Below, in pieces: positions 39,246-47,756 of a DNA stretch of 64,000 bases. The stretch comes from Achromobacter sp. MFA1 R4 (GTDB lineage Bacteria > Pseudomonadota > Gammaproteobacteria > Burkholderiales > Burkholderiaceae_B). How positions within the stretch are numbered: the first letter of the stretch is position 1; each line of letters begins with the position of its first letter. The notes beneath the pieces were generated by a model. It was not told where the DNA came from. It ran no database searches and worked only from the letters and a program-made list of their open reading frames with translations. The stretch is taken from NCBI RefSeq assembly GCF_900156745.1, contig NZ_LT707065.1, positions 3,410,001-3,474,000 of the forward strand. Reading direction: 5' to 3'. Position numbers and translations under genes: made by a program.

Positions 39246-40417
39246 TGTCGCTGGAATCGCTGCGCGGCCAGGTCGCCATCGCTGGCGTGGGGCACGCGGG
39301 CCTGGGCGAAGCCCATGGCCATACGGAAATGGAAGTGCTGGCGCAGGCCGCCGCGCGCGCGGTGGCGGACGCCGGCCTCACCATGCGCGACATCGATGGG
39401 CTGGCGACGTGCAGCTCTTCGGCCACGATGTGGAGCATGCCCGTCGCCGAATACCTGGGCTTGAGGCCGCGCTATATCGAGGCGACGATGTTGGGCGGGT
39501 CCAGCTTCGTCTCGCACCTGCTGCCTTCGGTGATGGCGCTGGTTTCCGGACAATGCAACGCGGTGCTGGTCTGCTACGGCAGCACGCAGAAGACGGCGAC
39601 GTTCGGGCGCAAGGAGGGCGTAAAGGCGCGCACGCTGCTGGACCCGCAGCCGTTGGAACACCCGTATTCGCCTCTGCAACCGGTGACATCCTATGCGCTG
39701 GCTGCCGCGCGGCATATGCACCAATACGGTACCACGCGCGAACAGCTTGCCGAGGTGGCGGTCGCGGCGCGTGCCTGGGCGCGGCTCAATCCGGAGGCCG
39801 CGATGCGCGATCCATTGTCGATCGCCGACGTGCTGGCCTCGCGTCCCGTATCGGATCCCCTGACGGTGCGCGACTGCTGCCTGGTGAGCGATGGCGGCGG
39901 CGCGTACGTGATGGTGCGGGCGGACCGTGCGCGGCAGCTCAAGCAACCGCCGGTCTATGTGCTGGGCAGTGCGACCGCCGTGTGGAACCGGCAGATCTCG
40001 TCGATGGAGGACCTGACGGTCACCGCGGCAGCGGAATCGGGCAAGCGCGCGCTCGCCATGGCGGGACTGAACGTCGCCGACGTCGACGTGGCCGAGCTCT
40101 ACGACGCCTTCACGATCAATACGCTGCTGTTCCTGGAAGACCTGGGCTTCTGCAAGAAGGGCGAGGGCGGCGCGTTCGTGCAGGACGGGGCTATCGCGCC
40201 GGGCGGCCGGCTGCCCGTCAACACGAACGGCGGCGGGCTGTCCTGCGTGCATCCCGGCATGTACGGCATTTTCCTGGTCATCGAGGCTGTGCGCCAGCTT
40301 CGGGCGCAGGCGGGCGAACGGCAGGTGCGGGGCGCCGACATTGCGCTGGTGCACGGCAACGGCGGCACGCTGTCCAGCCAGTCCACCGCCATCCTGGGCG
40401 GCCCTGCCACGCGTTGA
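39242..40417 (+). CDS. Thiolase-like protein (SCP-x type) lacking the canonical nucleophilic cysteine
   Basis: The 391-aa protein has a thiolase fold with C-terminal motifs ELYDAFT, NGGGLSCVHPG and HGNGG in the usual places. Around residue 85 the stretch MLGGSSF replaces the normal cysteine-containing loop, and the late catalytic CxG motif is HGN, so ordinary Claisen thiolysis is doubtful. Thiolase-like proteins of this kind with a DUF35 partner include retro-aldolases such as Ltp2. Here it could cleave a carbon-carbon bond in a hydroxyacyl-CoA; this is inference. It overlaps the DUF35 gene and precedes the CoA-transferase genes. Confidence 0.85.
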   Translation: MMSLESLRGQVAIAGVGHAGLGEAHGHTEMEVLAQAAARAVADAGLTMRDIDGLATCSSSATMWSMPVAEYLGLRPRYIEATMLGGSSFVSHLLPSVMALVSGQCNAVLVCYGSTQKTATFGRKEGVKARTLLDPQPLEHPYSPLQPVTSYALAAARHMHQYGTTREQLAEVAVAARAWARLNPEAAMRDPLSIADVLASRPVSDPLTVRDCCLVSDGGGAYVMVRADRARQLKQPPVYVLGSATAVWNRQISSMEDLTVTAAAESGKRALAMAGLNVADVDVAELYDAFTINTLLFLEDLGFCKKGEGGAFVQDGAIAPGGRLPVNTNGGGLSCVHPGMYGIFLVIEAVRQLRAQAGERQVRGADIALVHGNGGTLSSQSTAILGGPATR

Positions 40418-40447
40418 ACCACGGCTTCCCTCGAAGGAGAGCAATCC

Positions 40448-41140
40448 ATGCTGGACAAGATAGTCGATACCCTGGCGGACGCGGTGGCGGGTGTGCAGGA
40501 CGGGGCGGTAATCCTCATCGGCGGGTTCGGCGCCTCGGGCGTGCCGACCGAACTGGTCTGCGCGCTGCTGGACCAGGGCGCGCGCGAACTGACCATCGTC
40601 AACAACAACGCCGGCAACGGCAAGCGCGGCCTGAGCGAGCTGGTGCAGGCCGGGAGGGTGCGCAAGATGGTCTGCTCGTTCGCGCGCTCGTCAGACCGCA
40701 AGAATCCAAACGCGGCCGCCTTCGCAGAGGCCTATCGGGCCGGCAAGGTCGAGCTCGAATGCGTGCCGCAGGGCACGATGGCCGAGCGCATGCGCGCGGC
40801 AGGCGCCGGCCTGGGTCCATTCTTTACGCCGACTGCGTTCGGCACGCCGCTGGCCCGTGGCAAGGAGACGCGAATCATCGACGGCGTGGGCTACGTGTTG
40901 GAGTCGCCGCTCAAGGGCGACTATGCCTTCGTCAAGGCGCGGACGGCGGACCGCTGGGGCAACCTGACGTACCGCTATGCGGGCCGCAATTTCGCGCCAG
41001 TCATGTGCATGGCGGCCGCCATGACAGTGGCGCAGGTCGATGAGATCGTGGAACTGGGCGGCATAGCGCCCGAGCAGGTCATGACGCCAGGAATCTTCGT
41101 CAAGCGGGTGGTGCAAGTGGGAGCGGGTCATGGGCTATGA
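40448..41140 (+). CDS. 3-oxoacid (3-oxoadipate-type) CoA-transferase subunit A
   Basis: The 230-aa alpha subunit has GGFGASGVPTELV near the N-terminus and VPQGTMAERMRA and DRWGNLTYR downstream, all as in PcaI-type subunits. With subunit B it would move CoA from succinyl-CoA to a 3-oxoacid or similar carboxylate. The last codons overlap subunit B by 11 bp. No other beta-ketoadipate gene is nearby, so a different acid is likely the substrate. Confidence 0.9.
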   Translation: MLDKIVDTLADAVAGVQDGAVILIGGFGASGVPTELVCALLDQGARELTIVNNNAGNGKRGLSELVQAGRVRKMVCSFARSSDRKNPNAAAFAEAYRAGKVELECVPQGTMAERMRAAGAGLGPFFTPTAFGTPLARGKETRIIDGVGYVLESPLKGDYAFVKARTADRWGNLTYRYAGRNFAPVMCMAAAMTVAQVDEIVELGGIAPEQVMTPGIFVKRVVQVGAGHGL

Positions 41141-41801
41141 AAAACTCAGCCGGCGCGGCATTGCGCGCCTCGTCGCGGCGGATATCGAGGATGGCGCCTA
41201 CGTAAACCTGGGCATCGGCATTCCGACGCTGGTGTCGGCATTTCTGCCCCGGGGGCGCGACGTGATCCTGCACACCGAGAACGGGATTGTCGGCATGGGG
41301 CCCGGCGATCCTGACGCGCCGCTGGACCTGGACCTCATCAATGCCAGCAAAGAGGCCGTAACCCTGCTGCCCGGCGCGTCCATCACGGACCACGTGGTGT
41401 CGTTCGCCATGATGCGCGGCGGACATCTTGACCTGACCGTGCTGGGCGCGTTCCAGGTGTCCGAAAAGGGCGATCTCGCCAACTGGGACACGGGCGCCGC
41501 GGACACGATCCCAGCTGTCGGCGGCGCGATGGATCTCGTGGCCGGGGCGCGCCAGGTCTACATCACGATGGAGCACGTCACCAAGGACGGTCAGCCCAAG
41601 ATCGTGCGCGAATGTACCTATCCCCTGACCGGCGCGGGTGTCGTGGACCGCATTTATACCGACCTGGCGATCATCGATGTGGCGCCGGCAGGCATGCGGG
41701 TGAGGGCGATGGTCGCCGGGCTGAGATTCGAGGATCTGCAGGCGCTTACAGGCTGCCCGCTGGCACTGGCTCCCGATTGCCGGACGCTGGCGGCGGAATA
41801 A
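41130..41801 (+). CDS. 3-oxoacid (3-oxoadipate-type) CoA-transferase subunit B
   Basis: The 223-aa beta subunit carries the catalytic glutamate in TENGIVGMGP and the family segments AYVNLGIGIPTL and MMRGGHLDLTVLGAFQVS. It resembles PcaJ. It is the last gene of operon A; the promoter of operon B begins about 65 bp after its stop. Confidence 0.92.
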   Translation: MGYEKLSRRGIARLVAADIEDGAYVNLGIGIPTLVSAFLPRGRDVILHTENGIVGMGPGDPDAPLDLDLINASKEAVTLLPGASITDHVVSFAMMRGGHLDLTVLGAFQVSEKGDLANWDTGAADTIPAVGGAMDLVAGARQVYITMEHVTKDGQPKIVRECTYPLTGAGVVDRIYTDLAIIDVAPAGMRVRAMVAGLRFEDLQALTGCPLALAPDCRTLAAE

Positions 41802-41866
41802 GCGGCGGCGATTGCGGCGGGGCGCTTGCAGGCGGCGGCACCAGCCCTTTTCGTGCTTTCCCCGTG

Positions 41867-41896
41867 TTGACACCGATCGTTTTGGCTCCTTAGAAT
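41867..41896 (+). promoter_or_regulatory. Sigma-70-type promoter of catabolic operon B
   Basis: TTGACA at 41867-41872 and TAGAAT at 41891-41896 are 18 bp apart. Transcription would start near 41903, about 50 bp before the first gene. Confidence 0.75.
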
Positions 41897-41897
41897 G

Positions 41898-41935
41898 TTC
41901 TTACAGAAAGAATAATCGTTCTGCTGAAAAGAACG
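41898..41935. promoter_or_regulatory. Putative tandem IclR-type operators of operon B
   Basis: CGTTC-N9-GAACG at 41917-41935 is the same inverted repeat, with the same spacing, as at operon A. A second repeat, TTCTT-N5-AAGAA, lies at 41898-41912 across the predicted start site. The two centres are 21 bp apart, about two helical turns, so two dimers could bind on the same DNA face. Confidence 0.6.
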
Positions 41936-41954
41936 ACAAATACAGGAAGAGACA

Positions 41955-42350
41955 ATGCAGAACCAAGCCATGCCCGCGCGGGAAGCTGGCGGCGCGCAGC
42001 TCGCGCAGCGCTTTTGCCGCTGCGCGCTGTCGTTTTCGCGGCCACGCCAGGTCGACATGGACCTGCTGGTCGGGTTCGGCGCCCATCCCGTCCTCGTGCG
42101 CATCCGCGAGGGCCGGGTCACCGCCGCCGAGTTTCCCGCTGTTCCGCTGCCGTCGTGCGACATTGCCCTGCGCGCCTCCGAGCAAGCCTGGACGCGATTC
42201 TGGCAGGTCGTGCCGGACGCGGGCTGGCACGACATCTTCGCGCTCAGCAAGCGCGGCGAGCTATCCATCGATGGCAATCTTCAGCCGCTGATGGCGCACC
42301 TGCAATTCGTGAAGGACCTGCTGGCCTCGGCCAGGGAGGCGCGGGCATGA
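41955..42350 (+). CDS. Small SCP2-like (sterol-carrier-type) protein
   Basis: The 131-aa soluble protein has no signal peptide. Its C-terminal half (DIFALSKRGELSIDGNLQ then MAHLQFVKDLL) resembles the end of SCP2 lipid-binding domains, which bind fatty acyl or hydrophobic ligands. The match is by pattern only. AGGAAGAG precedes the ATG. It opens operon B and overlaps the alpha/beta-hydrolase gene by 4 bp, so the two proteins probably work on the same hydrophobic substrate. Confidence 0.65.
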   Translation: MQNQAMPAREAGGAQLAQRFCRCALSFSRPRQVDMDLLVGFGAHPVLVRIREGRVTAAEFPAVPLPSCDIALRASEQAWTRFWQVVPDAGWHDIFALSKRGELSIDGNLQPLMAHLQFVKDLLASAREARA

Positions 42351-43195
42351 GCGCTGCACTGGAACCCATCGTCGGACGCTATGTGTCGTTCGATATCGCC
42401 GGCAAGCGCTGCCGCGTCTATTTCGAGGAAGCGGGCGAGGGCATTCCGCTCGTATGCCTGCACACGGCAGGCGCGGACGGCCGCCAGTACCGCCACATGA
42501 TGTGCGACCCGGAGATCACGTCGCGCTTTCGCGTCATCGCCTTCGACATGCCCTGGCACGGCAAGTCCTACCCGCCTGAAGGCTGGCAGGACCAGGAATA
42601 CCGTCTCTCCACCGAGCTGTACGTCGAAACCGTGATGGCCTTCTGCCAGGCGCTGGATCTGGACCGCCCCGCGCTCATCGGCTGCTCCATCGGCGGGCGC
42701 ATCGTGCTACAGCTCGCGCATCTGCATTCCGACGCGTTTCGCGCTCTGATCGGCGTCGAGGCGGCCGACCACCAGCAGCCCTGGTACGACACGTCCTGGC
42801 TGCACCGCGGCGACGTGCACGGCGGCGAAGTCTGCGCGGCGCTGGTGTCCGGGCTGGTCGCCCCGCAGTCGCCCGACGTGCATCGCCATGAGACGCTGTG
42901 GCAATACATGCAGGGCGGTCCCGGCGTCTTCCGCGGCGACCTGTACTTCTACCGCGTGGACAGCGATCTGCGTGGACGCCTGGACGGCATCCGCACCGAC
43001 CGATGCCCGCTCTACCTGCTGACGGGGGAATACGACTTCTCCTGCACGCCGGAAGACACCTTGCGCACCGCGGCAGGCATTCCCGGCGCGCAGGTGACCA
43101 TCATGCGCGAATTGGGCCATTTTCCGATGAGCGAAAACCCGGGTCAGTTCCGCAGCTATGTGCTGCCGGTGCTGGACGCCATCGCCCGCCAATAG
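42347..43195 (+). CDS. Alpha/beta-hydrolase
   Basis: The 282-aa protein has the hydrolase fold: an oxyanion region (LHTAGADG, about 39-45), the nucleophile elbow GCSIGGR with Ser114, a candidate acid in LTGEYDFS and a histidine in ELGHFPMSENP. It may hydrolyse an ester, lactone or thioester, or a C-C bond. I chose the ATG at 42347, which overlaps the previous stop (ATGA); the frame stays open upstream inside the SCP2-like gene. Substrate unknown. Confidence 0.88.
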   Translation: MSAALEPIVGRYVSFDIAGKRCRVYFEEAGEGIPLVCLHTAGADGRQYRHMMCDPEITSRFRVIAFDMPWHGKSYPPEGWQDQEYRLSTELYVETVMAFCQALDLDRPALIGCSIGGRIVLQLAHLHSDAFRALIGVEAADHQQPWYDTSWLHRGDVHGGEVCAALVSGLVAPQSPDVHRHETLWQYMQGGPGVFRGDLYFYRVDSDLRGRLDGIRTDRCPLYLLTGEYDFSCTPEDTLRTAAGIPGAQVTIMRELGHFPMSENPGQFRSYVLPVLDAIARQ

Positions 43196-43246
43196 AGCAG
43201 GCAATACCGACGGGCCGCTGCCGCCCGCATTTCCCCAGGAGACAAC

Positions 43247-44410
43247 ATGCGTTATCCGATCATCCTGGCCAGCGCTTTCGCGCTGGCCGCAGCTTCCAAC
43301 GCCCACGCCCAAGAGACGCTGAAGCTGGGCGCGCTGGTCACGCTTTCTGGCGCCGGCGCGGCCTGGGGCCAGGGCATGAAAAACGCCGCGGAGGTCGCCG
43401 CCGACCAGGTGAACGAGGCGGGCGGCCTGGAAGTGGGCGGCAAGAAGTACCGCGTGCAGGTGGTGGCCTACGACGACAAGTACCAGGCAAACGAGGCCGT
43501 CACCGTGGCGAACCGCCTGGTGTTCGAGGACAAGGTGCGCTATGTGATCGGCCCCGTCGGGTCCGCGCCCGTGCTCGCCATCCAGCCGATGACCGAAAAG
43601 AACAAGGTCATCGTGCTGACGCTGGGATTCACGGCCAAAGCCCTGGCCGGCGACAAGCCCTATACCTTCCGCCCCAACGTCACCACCGCCGAGGTCTCGC
43701 AGCCGCAGATCGACTGGCTCGTCAAGGCGCAGGGCCTGCGCAAGGTCGGCGCGCTGTTCCCCAACGACGAAACCGGCCAGCAGATCGCGCTGGACCTGGA
43801 GGCCGCCTACAAGAAAGCGGGCGCGGCGCTGGCCACCAAGGAATTCTTCGAGCGCGACCGCGTCGACTTCGTGCCGCTCCTGACCCGCATGATGGCGCGC
43901 GGCATCGACGCCATTGAACTGGACGGCAATTCCCCCACCACCGCGGGCCTCATCGTCAAGCAGGCGCGCGAACTGGGATTCGAAGGCAAGATCGTACGCA
44001 CGGGCGGCCCTGCCACCCAGGAGATCGTCAACGTGGCCGGCAAGCAGGCGACCGAAGGCATGCTGGTCCATACGCCGATCGATCCGGAACTGCCCGCCAC
44101 CCAGGCCTATGCCCAGCGCTACGCGGCCAAGTACAAGCACCCGATGAACGGCTTCAGCCCCGCCTTCTATGACGGCACCAACATGCTGTTCGAGGCCATG
44201 CGGCGCGCCGGCACGGTGGAGGACACGGAACGCGTGCGCGTCGAACTGGAGAAGCTGGACGATTTCGAGGGCTCACTGGGCAAGCTGAGCTGGACCGGCA
44301 AGGCCAGGTACGGCATCGATCACCAGCTCAATGCGCCGTTCTACGTCGCCGAGGTCAAGGATGGCCGCGAGGTCATCCGCGCCCGCTGCACGGTCGAAGG
44401 ATGCCGCTAG
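43247..44410 (+). CDS. LivK-like periplasmic binding protein of catabolic operon B
   Basis: The 387-aa protein has a signal peptide (about 1-21, ending AHA) and the type I binding-protein fold (ETLKLGALVTLSGAGAAWG). It is the receptor for the permeases and ATPases at 44429-47755. The operon otherwise encodes catabolic enzymes, so its ligand is probably the pathway substrate or a precursor rather than a branched-chain amino acid. An AGGAGA ribosome-binding site is present. Confidence 0.9.
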   Translation: MRYPIILASAFALAAASNAHAQETLKLGALVTLSGAGAAWGQGMKNAAEVAADQVNEAGGLEVGGKKYRVQVVAYDDKYQANEAVTVANRLVFEDKVRYVIGPVGSAPVLAIQPMTEKNKVIVLTLGFTAKALAGDKPYTFRPNVTTAEVSQPQIDWLVKAQGLRKVGALFPNDETGQQIALDLEAAYKKAGAALATKEFFERDRVDFVPLLTRMMARGIDAIELDGNSPTTAGLIVKQARELGFEGKIVRTGGPATQEIVNVAGKQATEGMLVHTPIDPELPATQAYAQRYAAKYKHPMNGFSPAFYDGTNMLFEAMRRAGTVEDTERVRVELEKLDDFEGSLGKLSWTGKARYGIDHQLNAPFYVAEVKDGREVIRARCTVEGCR

Positions 44411-44428
44411 CGCGGCGGAGGAAACGAC

Positions 44429-45298
44429 GTGGATTGGAGCATTCTGCTGGCGCAGGCCACGATAAATGGCTTGATCGTGGGGCTGCTGTACCTGCTGATG
44501 GCGGTGGGCTTTACGCTGGTGTTCGGCGTGATGCGGATGGTGAACTTCGCGCACGGCGAGTTCTACATGCTGGGCGCGTTCGGCGCGTACTACCTGACCA
44601 CCCAGGCGGGCTTTGCCTTTCTGCCTGCCGTGGCCCTTACCTTTGCATTGGCGGTGGCGGGGGGCGCGGTGCTGGAGTGGGGCGTCCTCAAGCCGTTCCG
44701 GCGCGACGAACTCAACGGCATGATCGCTACCATCGGCCTGGCGATGATCCTGCAGAACCTCGCGCTGATGTTCTTTGGCCCCGACCCGCTGTCGATGCCG
44801 GCCGTCGCCCAGGGCACGGCCCGAATGGGCAAGGTGGTGATGCCGCTTTCGCGGCTGTACGTGGTGCTGTTCGCGCTGCTGGCGCTGGCGCTGCTGTACG
44901 GCTTCCTGCGGTATTCGCGGCCCGGGCGCGCGCTGCGCGCGGTGGTCGAGGATTTCGAGATCGCCGCCATCCAGGGCATCCGTTCGCGCATCTACTATCC
45001 GCTGGGCTTCGGCCTGGGGGTGGGGCTGGCGGCCGTGGCCGGCGCGCTGATGGCGCCGCTGTTCTCGGTGTCGCCGTTCGTGGGCGCCACGCCGCTGCTC
45101 AAGGCGTTCATCGTGGTGATCCTGGGCGGACTGGGCAGCATTCCGGGCGCCGCCGTGGCAGGGCTGGCGCTGGGGTTGGCGGAAAGCTACGGCAGCCTGC
45201 TGTTCGAAAGCAGCACCGCGGACATGCTCATCTTTGCCATCGTGATCGTGATGCTGGTCGTGCGGCCCAAGGGGCTGCTGGGACGGGGGGAGGCCTGA
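44429..45298 (+). CDS. LivH-like ABC permease of catabolic operon B
   Basis: The 289-aa inner-membrane protein shows the LivH pattern (INGLIVGLLYLLMAVGFTL, then MVNFAHGEFYMLGAF). The start is GTG at 44429, with GGAGGAAA upstream. About eight helices are expected. It ends 3 bp before the LivM-like gene. Confidence 0.92.
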   Translation: MDWSILLAQATINGLIVGLLYLLMAVGFTLVFGVMRMVNFAHGEFYMLGAFGAYYLTTQAGFAFLPAVALTFALAVAGGAVLEWGVLKPFRRDELNGMIATIGLAMILQNLALMFFGPDPLSMPAVAQGTARMGKVVMPLSRLYVVLFALLALALLYGFLRYSRPGRALRAVVEDFEIAAIQGIRSRIYYPLGFGLGVGLAAVAGALMAPLFSVSPFVGATPLLKAFIVVILGGLGSIPGAAVAGLALGLAESYGSLLFESSTADMLIFAIVIVMLVVRPKGLLGRGEA

Positions 45299-45301
45299 GC
45301 C

Positions 45302-46276
45302 ATGACAGTAATTTCGCTTGAAGCCGGCATGGCGCGGCCCGCGCCCGTGCAGTGGTTGCTATGGCTGGCGCTGGCGGCCATCGCCGCGACGCCATGGTTC
45401 GCCGGACCTTTCGTACAGCACCTGGCGGTGTTGACCTGCCTGAACGTCCTGATCGTGAATGGCCTGGCGCTGATCGCCCGCTGCGGCCAGTTGTCGCTGG
45501 GGCACGCGGCCTTCGTCGCGGTGGGGGCCTATGGCTCGGTGCTGGCCGCGCGCCACCTGGGCTGGAGCTTCGTGCCGTCCACGCTGGCCGGGGTGGCGCT
45601 GACCGCCGTGATCGCGCTGGTGCTGGGCGCCATCATTCTGCGCTTGAAGGGGGTGTACTTCGTGTTGGTGACGTTCGCATTCGGTGAGCTGGTGCGCCTG
45701 GTGCTACTTGATGGGTCGTCCTGGTCAGGCGGCGCCAACGGCGTCACGGGCATCCAGCCCGCGGCGCTGGCGGGCGTGACGTTCGACACGCGCGCCAGCT
45801 TCTACGGCCTGGCGCTGTGCGTCGCGCTGGGTTCCGTGGCGCTGCTGGCCGCGGTGGCGCGGCGCCCGTTCGGCCACGCCATCGACGCCGTCGCGGAAAA
45901 CCCCGCGCTGGCGGAATCCACCGGTTTGAGCGTGCGGCGCATCCAGCTGTGCGCTTTCGTGGGCGGTTGCGCGCTGGCCGCGGCCGGTGGCGCATTGCAG
46001 GCGCGTTACGTGGGCTATGTGTCGCCGGAGTCCTTCAACGCCAGCATATCCATCGGCTTCATCATCATGCTGGTCATCGGGGGGCGGCGTTCGGTCTGGG
46101 GAGGACTGATCGGCGCCATGGTCCTGACGCCCCTGCCCGAACTTTTCCGTGGGGCGGTTCAGACGCAGCATATCTTTTATGGCGCGGCGCTGATCCTGAT
46201 CCTGCGTTTTCTACCCGCCGGCCTGGCCGGCCTGCTGGGGCCCTGGCAGGCGCGCCGGGGCAAGGAGCCACAATGA
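45302..46276 (+). CDS. LivM-like ABC permease of catabolic operon B
   Basis: The 324-aa permease contains the LivM segment ALIARCGQLSLGHAAFVAVGA near residue 60 and the EAA-like region VAENPALAESTGL near 200. With the LivH-like protein it forms the membrane channel. The last 4 bp overlap the LivG-like start (ATGA). Confidence 0.92.
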   Translation: MTVISLEAGMARPAPVQWLLWLALAAIAATPWFAGPFVQHLAVLTCLNVLIVNGLALIARCGQLSLGHAAFVAVGAYGSVLAARHLGWSFVPSTLAGVALTAVIALVLGAIILRLKGVYFVLVTFAFGELVRLVLLDGSSWSGGANGVTGIQPAALAGVTFDTRASFYGLALCVALGSVALLAAVARRPFGHAIDAVAENPALAESTGLSVRRIQLCAFVGGCALAAAGGALQARYVGYVSPESFNASISIGFIIMLVIGGRRSVWGGLIGAMVLTPLPELFRGAVQTQHIFYGAALILILRFLPAGLAGLLGPWQARRGKEPQ

Positions 46277-47055
46277 GCCAACCTCTATTACAGGTGAGAA
46301 GCCTGTCGCGCAGTTTCGGCGGCCTGACTGCCTTGCGCGGCCTGGAGTTCGCTGTCGCGCAGGGAGAGATCGTCGGACTGATCGGACCCAACGGCGCGGG
46401 CAAGACCACCGCCTTCAACGTCATCAGCGGAGCCATGCCGCCCAGCGCGGGGTCGGTCCACTTCGACGGCCTCGATATTTCGGGGGCGCCGCCAAGCCGC
46501 GTGGTGGTGCACGGGCTGGCACGCACTTTCCAGTCCACGTCCACCTATCCCGACGTCACGGTGGCCGAAAATATCCATCGCGGCATGCTGTCGCGCGTGC
46601 GGCATTCCTGGCTGCGGCGCCTGGCGGGACGCAGCGAGGACCTGCTGTCGTCTGCCGAGGTCGCGCGCGAGGTCGATCGCCTGCTCACGCTGCTGGACCT
46701 GCAGGCTTGGCGCGACGCGCCTGCTGGCTCGCTGGCCTACGGTCTGCAGAAGAAGCTGGGCATCGCGGTCGCGCTGGCCTGCCGGCCCCGCATGCTGCTG
46801 CTGGACGAGCCCGCGGCCGGCCTGAACCATGAAGAATGCAACGAGCTGGGCCGGCTGCTGCGGCGGCTGCAAGACGAAGAAGGGCTGACGATGCTGCTGG
46901 TCGAGCATCACATGGCGCTGGTCATGGAACTCTGCCATCGCATCGTCGTGCTGGTGCAGGGCGAGAAGATCGCCGAAGGCACGCCGCAATCCATCCGCGA
47001 CAACCCGGTCGTGATCGAAGCCTATCTGGGAGCCCCCGACTATGCCCATGCTTGA
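46273..47055 (+). CDS. LivG-like ABC ATPase of catabolic operon B
   Basis: The 260-aa ATPase has Walker A GPNGAGKTT, signature-like AYGLQKKLGIA, Walker [13 protein letters not shown] and switch VEHHMALVM. The signature is modified but follows the LivG style. I chose the ATG at 46273; upstream in-frame codons lie within the LivM gene. It overlaps the LivF-like gene by 14 bp. Confidence 0.92.
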   Translation: MSQPLLQVRSLSRSFGGLTALRGLEFAVAQGEIVGLIGPNGAGKTTAFNVISGAMPPSAGSVHFDGLDISGAPPSRVVVHGLARTFQSTSTYPDVTVAENIHRGMLSRVRHSWLRRLAGRSEDLLSSAEVAREVDRLLTLLDLQAWRDAPAGSLAYGLQKKLGIAVALACRPRMLLLDEPAAGLNHEECNELGRLLRRLQDEEGLTMLLVEHHMALVMELCHRIVVLVQGEKIAEGTPQSIRDNPVVIEAYLGAPDYAHA

Positions 47056-47755
47056 AGTCCAGGATCTGCATGTGCGTTATGGGCAGCTGGAGGCGGTGCG
47101 TGGCGTCAGTTTCAACGTCGAGCAGGGCGAAATCGTTGCGCTGGTCGGGTCGAACGGGGCGGGCAAGAGTTCCACGCTCAAAGCGCTGATCGGACTGGCG
47201 GCCGTGGCGAGCGGGCGCGTACGCTTCGAAGGACGCGACTTCACCCGATTGGGATCGGCAGCGCGCGTCTCGGCTGGCCTGGCGCTCTCGCCGGAGGGAC
47301 GGCGGCTGTTCGGGCGGATGACCGTCCTGGACAACCTGCTGGCGGGAGCCCACGCGGTCGGCTCGCGTGCGGGCGTGCGGACGCGGCTGGACGAGATCTA
47401 CGCGCTGTTCCCGCGGGTTCAGGAGCGGCGTGCCCAGCTCGCGGGTTCTCTCTCCGGCGGCGAACAGCAGATGGTGGCCATCGGACGTGCGATGATGGCG
47501 CAACCCCGCCTGCTGATGCTGGACGAGCCGTCGCTGGGGATCGCGCCCAAGATCGTGGCCGAGATCGCGGGCGCCATCCAGCGCATCAACCGTGAAAGCG
47601 GTATCGCCATTGTGCTGGTGGAGCAGAACGCGCGCCTGGCCCTGCGCCTTGCGCACCAGGCTTACGCATTCGAGCACGGCGAAGTGGTCCGCAGCGGCAA
47701 GGGCGACGAGCTGCTGGCGGATCCTTTCGTGCAAAAGGCCTATCTTGGAATCTGA
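47042..47755 (+). CDS. LivF-like ABC ATPase of catabolic operon B
   Basis: The 237-aa ATPase has Walker A GSNGAGKSS, signature LSGGEQQMVAIGR, Walker [14 protein letters not shown] and switch VEQNARLAL. It pairs with the LivG-like subunit and completes the five-gene transporter. The lactonase-like gene begins one base after its stop codon. Confidence 0.93.
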   Translation: MPMLEVQDLHVRYGQLEAVRGVSFNVEQGEIVALVGSNGAGKSSTLKALIGLAAVASGRVRFEGRDFTRLGSAARVSAGLALSPEGRRLFGRMTVLDNLLAGAHAVGSRAGVRTRLDEIYALFPRVQERRAQLAGSLSGGEQQMVAIGRAMMAQPRLLMLDEPSLGIAPKIVAEIAGAIQRINRESGIAIVLVEQNARLALRLAHQAYAFEHGEVVRSGKGDELLADPFVQKAYLGI

Positions 47756-47756
47756 T

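Noticed and set aside
39242-40417. Ordinary acetyl-CoA acetyltransferase
   Set aside because: Key thiolase cysteines are absent at the expected positions, so I describe it only as thiolase-like.
40448-41801. pcaI-pcaJ of the beta-ketoadipate pathway
   Set aside because: The subunits look PcaIJ-like, but no other protocatechuate or catechol gene is nearby and the operon context differs; I keep the general CoA-transferase name.
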